From positions 1 through 64,000 of the forward strand of contig JAQVYY010000005.1 in NCBI GenBank assembly GCA_028708425.1: 64,000 bases of DNA. The letters run 5' to 3'. The position numbers and the translations under genes were made by a program. This document shows, piece after piece, positions 26,403 through 35,766 of the stretch; the first letter of the stretch is position 1; every line of letters starts with the position of its first letter. The notes beneath the pieces were generated by a model. It did no database searches and was not told the origin of the DNA. It saw only the letters and a program-made list of their open reading frames with translations. The stretch comes from Bacteroidales bacterium. Its GTDB lineage: Bacteria > Bacteroidota > Bacteroidia > Bacteroidales > Tenuifilaceae.

Positions 26403-26432
26403 AGTATAGCATGCTTTAAGCATGCTAATACT
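26403..26432. repeat. Palindrome between divergent genes
   Basis: AGCATGCTT and AAGCATGCT, extended by AGTAT and ATACT with a one-base bulge, form a near-perfect inverted repeat. It sits in the divergent gap between the radical SAM gene and the next plus-strand gene. It could be an operator or a small palindromic repeat. Confidence 0.55.
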
Positions 26433-26528
26433 GTAATTTTTGAGTGTACGTAACGATAATTTTTTATCTTTACCACGTATAAATTATGGGGTATGTATTG
26501 ACATTTTTTGTTGAATAAAAAAGGTAAG

Positions 26529-27332
26529 ATGGACAAGGGATTTATTTCATTTTTTGTATTGGTGCTTATATCGCTTAGTACTTTGGCTAATGGTTGGCAT
26601 ATAACCACACGGTATTACAATTCTCCTGCCGATAGTTTACAGCAAAGGGTCGAGCATGTATATCTTTATGGTTACAATATGAAAATGGTGTCTGGTGATT
26701 TGAGCACAGTTTTCTCTTTGGATAAGAATCAGCTTCTTTATATAAACCATAGCAATAAAACATATTGGAGAGGGAATCCACAACGGTTTGTTACCGAGGT
26801 AAAGGCGGAGCTAATTGCTTCAATCGATCAAAAGTTAGAAGGTGTTGATGCCGATAAGCAAGATGAGTTGCGAGCGATGTATATGGAAATGATTGATGCT
26901 TCCTTTTCTGACAGAAGCGTTGTGCCCACTAAAAATTTTTTGGTACAAGAGATGGGAGAACAGCAGGTTGTTGGGAACTTTTTAGCAACAAAATATCAGG
27001 TTTTCGAGGAAGGGTTTTTACTCGAAAATATATGGATAGCCAAAGATTTGCCCATTGCCAATGATTTTGATTTTATTAGCCTTAGTCATTTTCTTAATCA
27101 GTTAGCTCAGGGGGCTTACGCTGATAGTTTTGAAAGCTCGCCCGAATATTTTGAGCTGCTAGATAGGGGTTATCCTGTTAAGGTTGAAATCCGAAGGGGC
27201 GATGGTAGCATTCAGGTTTCGGAGGTAACCAGCGCAAAACGGGTAGCTATAACAGCGTCTGATTTTTCTGTGCCAGCAGGTTATTCATCTGGAAGCCTAA
27301 CTACAGTTGGTGTTTGGGAAGGGTATATATAA
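26529..27332 (+). CDS. Exported protein of unknown function
   Basis: 267 residues from the ATG at 26529. The signal peptide (about 1-20) ends in STLANGW. The mature N-terminus, HITTRYYNSPADSLQQRVEH with a YLYGYNMKM strand, resembles the start of DUF4412/LolA-like periplasmic proteins that report on a bound lipid or stain-like ligand, but this is a weak resemblance. The C-terminus (VEIRRGDGSIQVSEVTSAKRV, then DFSVPAGYS) fits the same family style. It is monocistronic; a repeat copy starts 16 bases after the stop. Confidence 0.7.
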   Translation: MDKGFISFFVLVLISLSTLANGWHITTRYYNSPADSLQQRVEHVYLYGYNMKMVSGDLSTVFSLDKNQLLYINHSNKTYWRGNPQRFVTEVKAELIASIDQKLEGVDADKQDELRAMYMEMIDASFSDRSVVPTKNFLVQEMGEQQVVGNFLATKYQVFEEGFLLENIWIAKDLPIANDFDFISLSHFLNQLAQGAYADSFESSPEYFELLDRGYPVKVEIRRGDGSIQVSEVTSAKRVAITASDFSVPAGYSSGSLTTVGVWEGYI

Positions 27333-27348
27333 CTATCTTTTTTCGATG

Positions 27349-27493
27349 TTAGCCCACATTATTCATCAAATATAGTAAATATGAATGCAAATGCAGGTTA
27401 CCCCGGCAAAGGCGAGCCCAATTTTGGGTAACAAAATTGGTTGTGAGACGGAGTTGCTGTCGGAGACCCCAATTATTCGAATGAATAAATTAA
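27349..27493 (+). repeat. Dispersed repeat, copy 6
   Basis: TTAGCCCACATTATTCATC start, then intact hairpins 1 and 2. Hairpin 3 is present but its right end has decayed (ATGAATAAATTAA instead of ATTGGGGTTAA). It lies in sense behind the preceding gene and before tRNA-Arg. Confidence 0.8.
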
Positions 27494-27540
27494 TACAACT
27501 TACCCCATAAGGTTAGTATTGTTTTGGTCTGGGTATATAG

Positions 27541-27570
27541 TTGTCAAATCTGTTTTTTTAGCTATTTTTG
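27541..27570 (+). promoter_or_regulatory. Promoter of tRNA-Arg
   Basis: TTG at 27541-27543, 19 bases, then TATTTTTG at 27563-27570. This is a full consensus match, and the expected transcription start falls a few bases before the tRNA. Confidence 0.65.
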
Positions 27571-27580
27571 CAAGGCAATT

Positions 27581-27654
27581 GGCCCCGTAGTTCAGCTGAA
27601 TAGAATGTCAGATTCCGGTTCTGAAGGTCACAGGTTTGAATCCTGTCGGGGTCA
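27581..27654 (+). tRNA. tRNA-Arg (anticodon CCG)
   Basis: 74 nucleotides: acceptor GGCCCCG paired with CGGGGTC and discriminator A; D-arm GTTCAGCTGAATAGAAT; anticodon stem TCAGA/TCTGA around TTCCGGT, giving anticodon CCG; T-arm ACAGG-TTTGAAT-CCTGT. It reads CGG codons. CCA is not encoded. Confidence 0.96.
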
Positions 27655-27701
27655 CAAACAGAAGCCCAGCCAACAATTTGGCTGGGCTTCTGTTTATTGT
27701 A
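27655..27701 (+). terminator. Terminator after tRNA-Arg
   Basis: AGAAGCCCAGCCAA and TTGGCTGGGCTTCT pair with a short loop, then GTTTATT. The A-run on the left may also serve the convergent gene on the minus strand. Confidence 0.85.
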
Positions 27702-27721
27702 GATTTTATACTTAAGATTTC

Positions 27722-28102
27722 TTATCCTTGATAGGGAATAAGTTCGAAGGGAATTTCGATGCTTTCGGAGTAATCTTTACCAGCGTACTTCATGTCAATA
27801 TCATCGTCGGGGTAGTACCATAAAATCTTTACGTTGCTCGTTTTCCCATGAATTAGCTCTAACTTTTTTAGGATTACGAAAATAGTTTTAGAGCTGGGAG
27901 TGTTGTAGTAAGTCATTCTGAACTCTACAACAGTTTCTTCGCAAGGTGCTTCAATATAACTACTAACCCAGCTGTTTATGGGCTCGTAAAAATCTTTTGC
28001 ATTTTCAGGTAAAGAATTACCAGAGAATTCAATCTTGCCCGTTTCTGCATTTAGAGAAATTTCAGGATAATGGCTCGTGCCTTTAATCTTTAAAATATCC
28101 AT
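27722..28102 (-). CDS. SiaC-like regulatory phosphoprotein (DUF1987)
   Basis: 126 residues, the family length. In Pseudomonas aeruginosa SiaC binds a diguanylate cyclase and is switched by phosphorylation by SiaB and dephosphorylation by SiaA, controlling aggregation and biofilm. Family signatures: LKIKGTSHYPEISLNAETG at the start, FSGNSLPENAKDFYEPI, and the central strand VEFRMTYYNTPSSK, which holds the Thr/Ser region that is phosphorylated. No siaA, siaB or cyclase gene is nearby, so it is an orphan here and its partners must be elsewhere. Assigned on motif similarity. Confidence 0.88.
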   Translation of the reverse strand: MDILKIKGTSHYPEISLNAETGKIEFSGNSLPENAKDFYEPINSWVSSYIEAPCEETVVEFRMTYYNTPSSKTIFVILKKLELIHGKTSNVKILWYYPDDDIDMKYAGKDYSESIEIPFELIPYQG

Positions 28103-28270
28103 AATTAGCTATGTTAGAAATTACCATTCATTACAAAGTTACAAATATACATCTATACCAGCATAATTTATTGAGGTAAAAATTTATATTTTGAATCATT
28201 GGCGTCCGATTAATATTTATAGATTCCTCCCTACGGTCGGAATGACAGGGCGTTGAGTTGTATTTGGGAG

Positions 28271-28315
28271 GGGAGGGTTTGGCTAGCGGCGAAGCCGCTA
28301 GCCAAGCCCTCCCCT
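28271..28315. repeat. Long perfect hairpin
   Basis: GGGAGGG and TTGGCTAGCGGC on the left pair with GCCGCTAGCCAA and CCCTCCC on the right around a GAA loop: about 20 bp of stem with one mismatch. TTAAAA follows. Just upstream (28220-28250) is TCCCTACGGTCGGAATGACA, and at 28371-28399 GCGTTTC/GAAACGC forms another small hairpin. These GC-rich palindromes contrast with the AT-rich 28103-28430 gap. Confidence 0.6.
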
Positions 28316-28430
28316 TAAAACTAAACATTTGTCATTGGCAAAGGCACTTCTATTTTCAACGGTTTTGTCGAACATGCGTTTCAGAGCGAAACGCAGTGAA
28401 GCGAAGAATCTATAATGTTTAACTTTGTTT

Positions 28431-30281
28431 TTACCGGACAATAGTGATTTTGAATTGCTTTTTGCCTCCTTTAATTTTCATCTCACATTTTTTGCAATCA
28501 AATACTAGTTCATACTTATGGAGATTATCCATTAAGAAAAGTTTTTCTTTTATGGTTTCCCCCTTTCCGTTACAAACCCCCATTTCAAATAGCATGCAAT
28601 AGCGGGTTGTCATTAAGGTTTTGTTTTGGTTGTTACTGGTTAGCTCAAAGCATGGGGCAGTCTTGGTTGCTCCATGCTTTTGGTAAAAATTTTCGGCCTG
28701 TGTGTTCGATATATTTGCAGTGTGGTCAAGTACTGTGTCCGGATAATTTTCTGCTTTGGTCGGGGTTGCCCTTGCTTCCCTTGTGTAGGCATTAAGCCTG
28801 TTTCGATTGTGTGCTTCCAATAGCTCTCGTCGCCATGCGTTAATATGCTTTAGTTTAAAAAAGGGAACATGGGTATTCGTTTGCATTTTTATGTTCGAAA
28901 TTTTATATACGGTGTTACCCGTTTTCTCAACCTGACTTTTGAGTGTTAAAAGCATCCCCTTGGGGTTTTTAGCCAATTCTGGTTCAAAATTAAAGGAACT
29001 ATGGGTTGCAACATTGTCCTCATCGGTAAGTAAGAGCTCAATTGAAGAATCGGTAATTTTAATCTCAATTTTACAGTCGATGGTTCTGGTGCCCGATTTA
29101 TTCGATAGTAGCTGTTGTTCAAATTTGTGGTCGAAATTCCTAAACATTGATGTTCCCAACTTAACGGAAAGCGGGTGGTTAGGGTAAATTTTACTTCCAA
29201 CAACTTTATTAACTTTTATCCCAACGAGCTTGTTGTTTTGGTCGAAAAAGCATAACCCATCATTATTATTTACCTCCTCGGCGGTATTAATAACGATAAA
29301 GGAACCATTACACTCAATTATTTTTCCCAGCGGTTGACCAGTTGATTTTGGTGTGTTAAACGATGCCATGTTTTTGCTACGCCCTTTAGCAAAATATTGG
29401 GTGTAACCTCTGTTGAACGTTTTTTCGGGATTGGGTGTAAAGTTGTAGCTACAGCTACCCGACGAGGGTTTTGTAAGGCTTTTACTATTTTTAATAATAT
29501 TATCGAGTATTTGCCTGTAGTGCGCGGTGTTGTTTTTTACGTACGAAATATCTTTAAGTCGCCCCTCAATCTTAAACGAGCTAACCCCAGCCTCTATAAG
29601 CTGCTCAATGTTTTGTGATTGGTTAAAGTCTTTAAGCGATAGTAGGTGCTTATCCTTGGCAAGGATTTTCCCGTTCTCGTCAATTAGGTCATATTTTGAG
29701 CGGCAGGGTTGAGCGCATTCGCCCCTGTTGGCGCTTCGCCCTGTTAAAAAATGGCTTAAGTAGCATTGCCCGCTATAGCAAACACATAGCGCACCATGAA
29801 TAAATGCTTCTATTTCTACGTCAGAAGTGCTCCTTATCGTACTTATTTCACGCAATGAGAGTTCACGGGCTAAAATTACCCGCTGGATACCCACACTTTG
29901 CAAGAATTTCAGCTTTTCGGCAGTAATGTTGTGGGTTTGTGTGCTGGCATGGAGTGGTATGGGGGGTAAATCCATTTCTAAAATTCCCATATCCTGTATA
30001 ATTATGGCATCAACCCCAATATTGTAGAGTTGGTGAATTAGCTTTTGAACGTTTTCTAATTCCGACTCGTAAAGAATAGTGTTTATGGTAACAAACACCT
30101 TTGCAAAAAATAGGTGGGCGTATTGTGTTAGCCTTTCGATATCGGCTAGCGAGTTTCCTGCTGCGTTGCGGGCACCAAATTTTTTGTAGCCAATATAAAC
30201 AGCATCGGCACCGTGGTTAATGGCAGCAATACCCGTTTCAACATCTTTGGCGGGACACAGAAGTTCGATGGCGCGTTGCAT
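28431..30281 (-). CDS. rlhA: U32 family protein, RlhA type (23S rRNA hydroxylation)
   Basis: 616 residues. RlhA is needed for 5-hydroxycytidine in 23S rRNA (C2501 in Escherichia coli); older annotation calls these proteins collagenases. Start: ELLCPAKDVETGIAAINHGADAVYIG, the U32 N-terminal signature. The cysteine-rich motif HGALCVCYSGQCYLSHFLTG and GECAQPCR (about residues 165-195) probably binds an iron-sulfur cluster. SFKIEGRLKDISYV follows. The C-terminal half includes a DUF3656-like LKHINAWRRELLEAHNR segment and a final beta region with paired Cys (CKKC). The family is solid; the exact substrate is by homology. Confidence 0.87.
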   Translation of the reverse strand: MQRAIELLCPAKDVETGIAAINHGADAVYIGYKKFGARNAAGNSLADIERLTQYAHLFFAKVFVTINTILYESELENVQKLIHQLYNIGVDAIIIQDMGILEMDLPPIPLHASTQTHNITAEKLKFLQSVGIQRVILARELSLREISTIRSTSDVEIEAFIHGALCVCYSGQCYLSHFLTGRSANRGECAQPCRSKYDLIDENGKILAKDKHLLSLKDFNQSQNIEQLIEAGVSSFKIEGRLKDISYVKNNTAHYRQILDNIIKNSKSLTKPSSGSCSYNFTPNPEKTFNRGYTQYFAKGRSKNMASFNTPKSTGQPLGKIIECNGSFIVINTAEEVNNNDGLCFFDQNNKLVGIKVNKVVGSKIYPNHPLSVKLGTSMFRNFDHKFEQQLLSNKSGTRTIDCKIEIKITDSSIELLLTDEDNVATHSSFNFEPELAKNPKGMLLTLKSQVEKTGNTVYKISNIKMQTNTHVPFFKLKHINAWRRELLEAHNRNRLNAYTREARATPTKAENYPDTVLDHTANISNTQAENFYQKHGATKTAPCFELTSNNQNKTLMTTRYCMLFEMGVCNGKGETIKEKLFLMDNLHKYELVFDCKKCEMKIKGGKKQFKITIVR

Positions 30282-30578
30282 GGTTCTTTTTTGAGATTAA
30301 TACGGTAGTTAAGGGGAATATTTTGCTCGCAATTTACTGCAAATACAATGATAGTAATTCTTAACTTTGCTGTCAAAAGTAATATCAATATTTGTAATTA
30401 CGTAACACTGTTCGTCTTGGTTTTTTAGTTGGTAAAATAGGTTTTCCGTATAAATCGAGAGTATTGTAATGATCACCAGAAGCGGGTATCTTTATTTACA
30501 GGCTTTATTCCACAAAGAGCAACGGAAGGGCTAAAGTAGGCTAAGCATGAGACTGATGTTATTATTCAGGAATTAGGT
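30282..30578. other. Gap with no gene seen
   Basis: Between the rlhA start and the terminator of the next minus-strand gene I see no coding frame with support. A TAACTTTG at 30362-30369 on the plus strand resembles a -7 box but has no gene behind it. Confidence 0.5.
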
Positions 30579-30614
30579 AATAAAAAAGGGAGCTGTTCAG
30601 CTCCCTTTTTTATT
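30579..30614. terminator. Terminator of the TPR gene
   Basis: AATAAAAAAGGGAGCT and AGCTCCCTTTTTTATT pair perfectly around GTTC. It is symmetric, so it works for the minus-strand TPR gene ending at 30632. Confidence 0.9.
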
Positions 30615-30631
30615 GTTTAATAAGCAACCTT

Positions 30632-31597
30632 TTAGTTGCATTTTAAAACTTCATTTATTTGATATTCAGCGGCAGCACGGTAGGTACCCGAAAGAGCATT
30701 GTTAAATGCAGCACAAGCCTTAGCACTATCTCCTTGGTTTTGATATGCTGTTCCCATTTGGTAGTATACACCAGCTTCGTCAACGGCTTCAGTTTTATTT
30801 TCTAGCGCAAGATTACCGTACTCAATAACTTTTTCCCATTGTTTTAGTTCAACATAGTTGTTTGCTAATACGTAGTATATAAATCCATCAGTTTTGTCAA
30901 ACTCTAACGTTTTTTCGAAAAAAGTAATCGATTCATCAAAGTTTTTAGCCTTTTGGGCTTCATCGCCTTTACGAAGCAAGTAACCTTTCGCTTTATTTGC
31001 TGCGCTTTCGGCTTTTTTTCTATCATTTACCTTTTCCGATACTTCAATTGTTTCTTTTAGGTAGCCGAGCATATCATCAAAGTTTTCTTGCTTTTCGTGT
31101 GATAAGGCTATTCCTAAGTAAGGGTCAGGATAGTCCGCCTTAACCTCAATGGCCTTGTTGTAGTAACCGATTGCCTTTTCGTAATCTTCATTCCTGTACT
31201 CGGTGTTACCCATTTGATTGTAAAGTTGAGGGATAATCCTATCAACCCTACCCTCTGTGTTCTTATCAAAGTACTTGATTGCGGTTTCTTTTGCTTTTTC
31301 GAGTTGCTCTAGTGCTTTCGACATGTCTTTGGCTCTGTACAGGTTCATAGCGTACTGTAGATGGGCTTTAGCCACAAGATCTTCAGCCAATATCTTTGTT
31401 TCTTCACCCTCTACGTCCAGATCTTCGCAAAGTTCAATTGCATTGTACAAATGCTCTAGCGCTTTTTCGGGTTTCTTTTCCTGATACATAGTTGCCCCAG
31501 CGTTATATTCTTCTGTGGCTTCTTTTAAAGTTTGTGCATTTGTTAAAAATGGTGCAAAAAATATTGCTAATACAGCTAACAGTTTAATCGTTTTCAT
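30632..31597 (-). CDS. Exported TPR-repeat protein
   Basis: 321 residues with a signal peptide ending in TNAQT (about residue 22), so periplasmic. The mature part is a chain of tetratricopeptide repeats, for example YNAGATMYQEKKPEKALEHL, YRNEDYEKAIGYYNKAIEV, ADYPDPYLGIALSHEK and AYQNQGDSAKACAAFNNAL, about seven units in all, ending near a Cys (EVLKCN). TPR arrays bind other proteins; the partner is not visible. It is monocistronic, with its own -7 box and terminator. Confidence 0.87.
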   Translation of the reverse strand: MKTIKLLAVLAIFFAPFLTNAQTLKEATEEYNAGATMYQEKKPEKALEHLYNAIELCEDLDVEGEETKILAEDLVAKAHLQYAMNLYRAKDMSKALEQLEKAKETAIKYFDKNTEGRVDRIIPQLYNQMGNTEYRNEDYEKAIGYYNKAIEVKADYPDPYLGIALSHEKQENFDDMLGYLKETIEVSEKVNDRKKAESAANKAKGYLLRKGDEAQKAKNFDESITFFEKTLEFDKTDGFIYYVLANNYVELKQWEKVIEYGNLALENKTEAVDEAGVYYQMGTAYQNQGDSAKACAAFNNALSGTYRAAAEYQINEVLKCN

Positions 31598-31671
31598 ATT
31601 ATTAATCGTTTATTTTGGTTACTTTACTTTTATTAAGGGCATAAAAATACTAAGTTCATAAAGTTTTACTA

Positions 31672-31679
31672 CAAAGATA
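31672..31679 (-). promoter_or_regulatory. -7 promoter element of the TPR gene
   Basis: On the minus strand this reads TATCTTTG, an exact TAnnTTTG match, about 75 bases before the start codon at 31597. Confidence 0.4.
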
Positions 31680-31734
31680 TGTAATTTAGAGTTATTATAA
31701 ATAAGAGCGTGTCCAAATCATATAATATAGTGCT

Positions 31735-32169
31735 TTATCGTTTGGTTTTAAAAAACGATTTTATTAGTACGGCCGCTTCATTGGCCATTATACCACTGGT
31801 TACTTCTGTTTTTGGATGAAGCAACGTATTTGATAGCAGTGAGTACCCTCTTTTAGGGTCTTTTGCTCCGTAAATCAATTTACCTATTTGACTCCAGTAT
31901 AGTGCCCCTGCACACATGGGGCAGGGTTCAAGCGTAACGTATAGCGTGCAGTCGTTTAGGTATTTCCCATTAAGGTAAGCACTTGCAGCTGTAATTGCCT
32001 GCATCTCAGCATGTGCGGTAGGGTCGTTAAGGGTTTCTGTTAAATTGTGAGCCCTTGCTACTATTTGATTGCCGCAAGCTACAATTGCACCTATTGGAAC
32101 CTCATCTTTAGCTTGTGCTTTTTTTGCCTCCTTTAGGGCTTCGAGCATAAACTTTTTATTGTGATTCAT
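31735..32169 (-). CDS. tadA: tRNA adenosine(34) deaminase TadA
   Basis: 144 residues. It deaminates A34 to inosine in tRNA-Arg(ACG) so that one tRNA reads three codons. The zinc site is complete: HAE at residues 53-55 (His53 ligand, Glu55 proton shuttle) and PCPMC (Cys83, Cys86). The core YSQIGKLIYGAKDPKRG-like segment (about 88-107) and the C-terminal helix are typical. It is divergent from aspS, which starts about 100 bases away. Nucleoside deaminases of similar fold are less likely given the TLEPCPMCAGAL signature. Confidence 0.93.
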   Translation of the reverse strand: MNHNKKFMLEALKEAKKAQAKDEVPIGAIVACGNQIVARAHNLTETLNDPTAHAEMQAITAASAYLNGKYLNDCTLYVTLEPCPMCAGALYWSQIGKLIYGAKDPKRGYSLLSNTLLHPKTEVTSGIMANEAAVLIKSFFKTKR

Positions 32170-32219
32170 TCTTAATATTTGTTGCTACGATGAACTGTTT
32201 GCAAAATGGGTGCCATAAA

Positions 32220-32250
32220 TTGTAAGCAAAGGTAATTATTTATACCTTCG
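32220..32250 (+). promoter_or_regulatory. Probable promoter of aspS
   Basis: TTG at 32220-32222, 20 bases, then TACCTTCG at 32243-32250, one base off consensus. The aspS start is 24 bases further on. Confidence 0.5.
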
Positions 32251-32274
32251 CAACCTTAATAAAAACATGAAGAA

Positions 32275-34023
32275 ATGTATAGAACTCATACCTGTGGCGA
32301 ACTTTGTGCTACACATATTGGACAAACGGTAACCCTTAGCGGTTGGGTACAACGTGTCAGAAATCTTGGGGGAATGATCTTTATCGATTTGCGAGATAGG
32401 TACGGAGTTACCCAACTTGTTGCCAATGAGAACACCAGCAACGATTTAACTGAGGTGGTAGAAACCCTTGGAAGAGAGTATGTTATTAAGGTTGAGGGTG
32501 AGGTTCTAGAGCGAACCAACAAGAATAAAAAAATTCCTACCGGTGAGGTAGAAATCGACATAAAGTGTTTAACAATTCTTAACACTTCCGAGGTTCCCCC
32601 TTTTACCATCGAGGATGAAACCGATGGAGGTGAAGAACTTAGGATGAAGTACCGATACCTCGATATACGCCGTAAACCCGTTAAGAATGCGCTAATGCAT
32701 AGGCATAAAGTGGGGCAAGCTGTACGGCGATACCTCGATGCACAAGATTTTATTGAGATTGAAACCCCATCTCTTATCAAATCTACACCCGAGGGTGCTC
32801 GCGATTTTGTAGTCCCTTCGCGAATGAATCCTGGCGAGTTTTATGCTTTACCCCAATCGCCCCAAACCTTTAAGCAGCTACTTATGGTAGCTGGTATGGA
32901 TAAGTACTTTCAGATTGTAAAGTGTTTTCGCGACGAGGATTTAAGGGCCGATAGGCAGCCAGAGTTTACTCAGATTGACTGCGAGATGGCATTCGTTGAG
33001 CAGGATGACGTGATTAGCACCTTTGAGGGTATGGTTGCATCTGTGTTTAAAGATATTCTTAATGTTGATTTTGCGGCTCCTTTTCAGCGCATGTCTTATA
33101 ACGATGCCATGTCGTTATATGGTTCCGATAAGCCCGACCTACGTTTCGGAATGGAAATTCGTGATTTAACCGATCTCGCTAAGGGGAAAGGATTTGTTGT
33201 TTTTGATAAAACCGAATTTATTGGGGGTATTTCGGTACCTAGTTGTGCCAATTACTCGCGTAAGCAGCTCGATGGGCTAACAAAGTTTGTACAGCGTCCG
33301 CAGATTGGTGCAAAAGGTTTGGTTTACGTTAAGCTTGGAGAAAATGGCGATATTAAGTCGTCGGTTGATAAATTTTTTACTCCCGATGATCTAAAGCAAT
33401 GGGCTAGCCATATGGGAGCCGAAGATGGCGATTTGTTGCTGATTATGGCTGGAGATAGAATCCAAACTCTCGAGGCACTGGGTCAGCTTAGGCTTGAAAT
33501 GGGCGAAAGGTTAGGTTTACGACCTGCCGATAGTTTTGCACCCCTTTGGGTTGTTGACTTTCCGCTGCTCGAATGGGACGAGGAAACGAATCGTTTTTAT
33601 GCAAAGCATCACCCGTTTACCTCGCCAGTTCAGTCCGATATTCATCTGTTCGAATCCGATCCTGCTGCTATTAGGGCTAATGCGTACGATTTGGTTATTA
33701 ATGGAGCTGAAATTGGAGGAGGATCGATACGAATTTTCGATAGGGAACTGCAGTACAAAATGTTTAAGGTGTTAGGGTTTACCGAGGCGCAAGCCGAAGA
33801 CCAGTTTGGTTTTCTTCTAAATGCTTTTAAGTACGGAGCACCACCTCATGGTGGCATTGCATTTGGGTTCGATAGGCTGTGCTCTGTAATGGATGGCGTT
33901 GAATCGATTCGTGATTATATTGCGTTCCCTAAAAACAATGCGGGTAGGGACGTAATGATTAACTCGCCTTCGAGTATTTCGGTCGAACAGCTGGCCGAAC
34001 TTAAAATAAAGCTGGTAGAGTAG
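32275..34023 (+). CDS. aspS: Aspartyl-tRNA synthetase
   Basis: 582 residues, the bacterial length. It charges tRNA-Asp. Domains: an N-terminal OB anticodon-binding domain ([32 protein letters not shown]); class II catalytic core motif 2 ([18 protein letters not shown]); the bacteria-specific GAD insertion (about 285-420); and motif 3 ([19 protein letters not shown]) near the end. The D-tRNA contact region [13 protein letters not shown] closes the protein. All expected parts are present. It converges on miaB. Confidence 0.98.
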   Translation: MYRTHTCGELCATHIGQTVTLSGWVQRVRNLGGMIFIDLRDRYGVTQLVANENTSNDLTEVVETLGREYVIKVEGEVLERTNKNKKIPTGEVEIDIKCLTILNTSEVPPFTIEDETDGGEELRMKYRYLDIRRKPVKNALMHRHKVGQAVRRYLDAQDFIEIETPSLIKSTPEGARDFVVPSRMNPGEFYALPQSPQTFKQLLMVAGMDKYFQIVKCFRDEDLRADRQPEFTQIDCEMAFVEQDDVISTFEGMVASVFKDILNVDFAAPFQRMSYNDAMSLYGSDKPDLRFGMEIRDLTDLAKGKGFVVFDKTEFIGGISVPSCANYSRKQLDGLTKFVQRPQIGAKGLVYVKLGENGDIKSSVDKFFTPDDLKQWASHMGAEDGDLLLIMAGDRIQTLEALGQLRLEMGERLGLRPADSFAPLWVVDFPLLEWDEETNRFYAKHHPFTSPVQSDIHLFESDPAAIRANAYDLVINGAEIGGGSIRIFDRELQYKMFKVLGFTEAQAEDQFGFLLNAFKYGAPPHGGIAFGFDRLCSVMDGVESIRDYIAFPKNNAGRDVMINSPSSISVEQLAELKIKLVE

Positions 34024-34121
34024 AAATTATCCAACCAATTGGTTTGCAGTTTCCATGCTTGATTGCCTTGATGTAATAGGGAAGTTGTTTCTAGATTACA
34101 AAGCAGTGGTTTTTAATGAAG

Positions 34122-35495
34122 TTAGGACTTAGAGATAGTTCCAATTAGTGTTGCTTGGGTCGATTCGTGAACTTTTACAAAAACGTAATCGCCAATTTTT
34201 GAGTCTTCTTTTGGGAATACAACCACCTTATTTTGAGAGGTTCGGCCGTAAAACTGCTCGTCAGATTTTTTTGATACGCCCTCTACTAGAACCTTAAATC
34301 TTTTACCAATATCTTTTTTCTTACTCTCCTCCGATAATTTGTTTTGTAACTCAATTATTTCGGTTAGCCTACGAGCTTTAACATCTTCAGGCACATCGTC
34401 TTGCATTCTTCGTGCAGCCTTTGTATTTGGGCGCTCAGAGTATTTAAACATGTAGGCAAAATCGTAACCAACCCATTCCATTAACGATAGGGTTTGCTCG
34501 TGATCTTCCTCAGTTTCAGCACAAAAACCCGTTATCATATCGGTCGATATTGTGCTGCTGGGCAAAATTCTGCGAATGGCTTCAATGCGACCCATGTAGT
34601 ACTCGCGCGAGTATCCTCGGTTCATTAGATCAAGAACACGCGAAGAGCCCGACTGAACGGGTAGATGTATATGGTCGCAAATGTTTTCGTACATGGCCAT
34701 GGTGTAAAGTACGTCATCCGACAGGTCCTTTGGGTGCGATGTTGAGAAACGTACTCTGATGTTATGATCTACCTTTGCAACCATTTCAAGAAGTTCGGCA
34801 AAGCCAACTTTTTTGTTTTCACCGTTAACCCAATTGTAGCTATCAACGTTTTGCCCCAAAAGGGTAACCTCTTTGTATCCGTTATTAATAAGTTCTTTTA
34901 CTTCGCGAATTATAGTTTCTGGATCTCTACTCCTCTCTGCACCCCTAACGTAGGGTACAACGCAGTATGTACACATATTGTTACAACCTCGCATTATTGA
35001 AACGAATGCAGAAACCCCATTTTTATCTAATCGAACAGGATTAATGTCGGCGTACGTTTCCTCGCGCGAAAGCAACACGTTTATTCCTTCTTGCCCCTCT
35101 TTTGCCGATTGTAGCAGCGTGGGTAAATCGCGGTAAGCATCAGGGCCAACCACAATATCAACCAGTTTTTCTTTACTTAGTAATTTTTCTTTTAGCCTCT
35201 CGGCCATGCAGCCTAGTACGCCAATTAGTACCGAGGGTTTTTCCTTTTTTTGAAGTCTATAAACATCAAGCCTGCCCCAAACCCTCGTCTCAGCATTTTC
35301 ACGAATAGAGCAGGTATTTACAAGAATAATATCCGCTTCATCAATACTGCGGGTTAAAGTATACCCGTTATCCGACAGAATTGAGGCAACCACCTCACTG
35401 TCGCTAAAGTTCATTTGGCAACCATAGGTTTCAATATAAAACTTGCCTGCCGTATTATTAATATCAGTCAACGTGAAAGCTTTATGTATTAGCAA
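34122..35495 (-). CDS. miaB: tRNA-2-methylthio-N6-dimethylallyladenosine synthase MiaB
   Basis: 457 residues. It adds the methylthio group to i6A37 in tRNAs reading UNN codons. The N-terminal UPF0004 domain carries its cluster cysteines in [21 protein letters not shown] and GVLGCMAE. The radical SAM motif [20 protein letters not shown] identifies MiaB rather than RimO or MtaB. The C-terminal TRAM domain begins near [13 protein letters not shown] and includes [13 protein letters not shown]. It is monocistronic, with a -7 box behind the start. Confidence 0.97.
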   Translation of the reverse strand: MLIHKAFTLTDINNTAGKFYIETYGCQMNFSDSEVVASILSDNGYTLTRSIDEADIILVNTCSIRENAETRVWGRLDVYRLQKKEKPSVLIGVLGCMAERLKEKLLSKEKLVDIVVGPDAYRDLPTLLQSAKEGQEGINVLLSREETYADINPVRLDKNGVSAFVSIMRGCNNMCTYCVVPYVRGAERSRDPETIIREVKELINNGYKEVTLLGQNVDSYNWVNGENKKVGFAELLEMVAKVDHNIRVRFSTSHPKDLSDDVLYTMAMYENICDHIHLPVQSGSSRVLDLMNRGYSREYYMGRIEAIRRILPSSTISTDMITGFCAETEEDHEQTLSLMEWVGYDFAYMFKYSERPNTKAARRMQDDVPEDVKARRLTEIIELQNKLSEESKKKDIGKRFKVLVEGVSKKSDEQFYGRTSQNKVVVFPKEDSKIGDYVFVKVHESTQATLIGTISKS

Positions 35496-35511
35496 CTATT
35501 TTTTCTGGCGA

Positions 35512-35519
35512 CAAAGTTA
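35512..35519 (-). promoter_or_regulatory. -7 promoter element of miaB
   Basis: On the minus strand this reads TAACTTTG, an exact consensus match, 16 bases before the ATG at 35495. Confidence 0.5.
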
Positions 35520-35665
35520 ATGGAAAAATAGTTCTTGTTGTTGAATACCGTTCTGTTATCCTAAATATTTAGGGAAGTTATTTAGCTACTCGTTGGTAGA
35601 TTGCTTTAATAGAATGCTTTTGATGTTTGTAAGTGCCATATTATCAATAGTTATAAAAAATACTA

Positions 35666-35695
35666 TTGCTCTACCCGATTTTTTGTCTAAATTTG
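35666..35695 (+). promoter_or_regulatory. Promoter of the yebC gene
   Basis: TTG at 35666-35668, 19 bases, then TAAATTTG at 35688-35695: a full match to both elements. It leaves a leader of about 65 bases before the ATG at 35767. Confidence 0.65.
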
Positions 35696-35766
35696 TAACT
35701 CAAATGCTTTTGATGTAAAGCGTTATAAAACAGTATTTGCAAGTAGGATATTTAATAGTTAATATT

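Noticed and set aside
34764..35308. Plus-strand frames inside miaB
   Set aside because: They are shadows of the strongly supported minus-strand gene.
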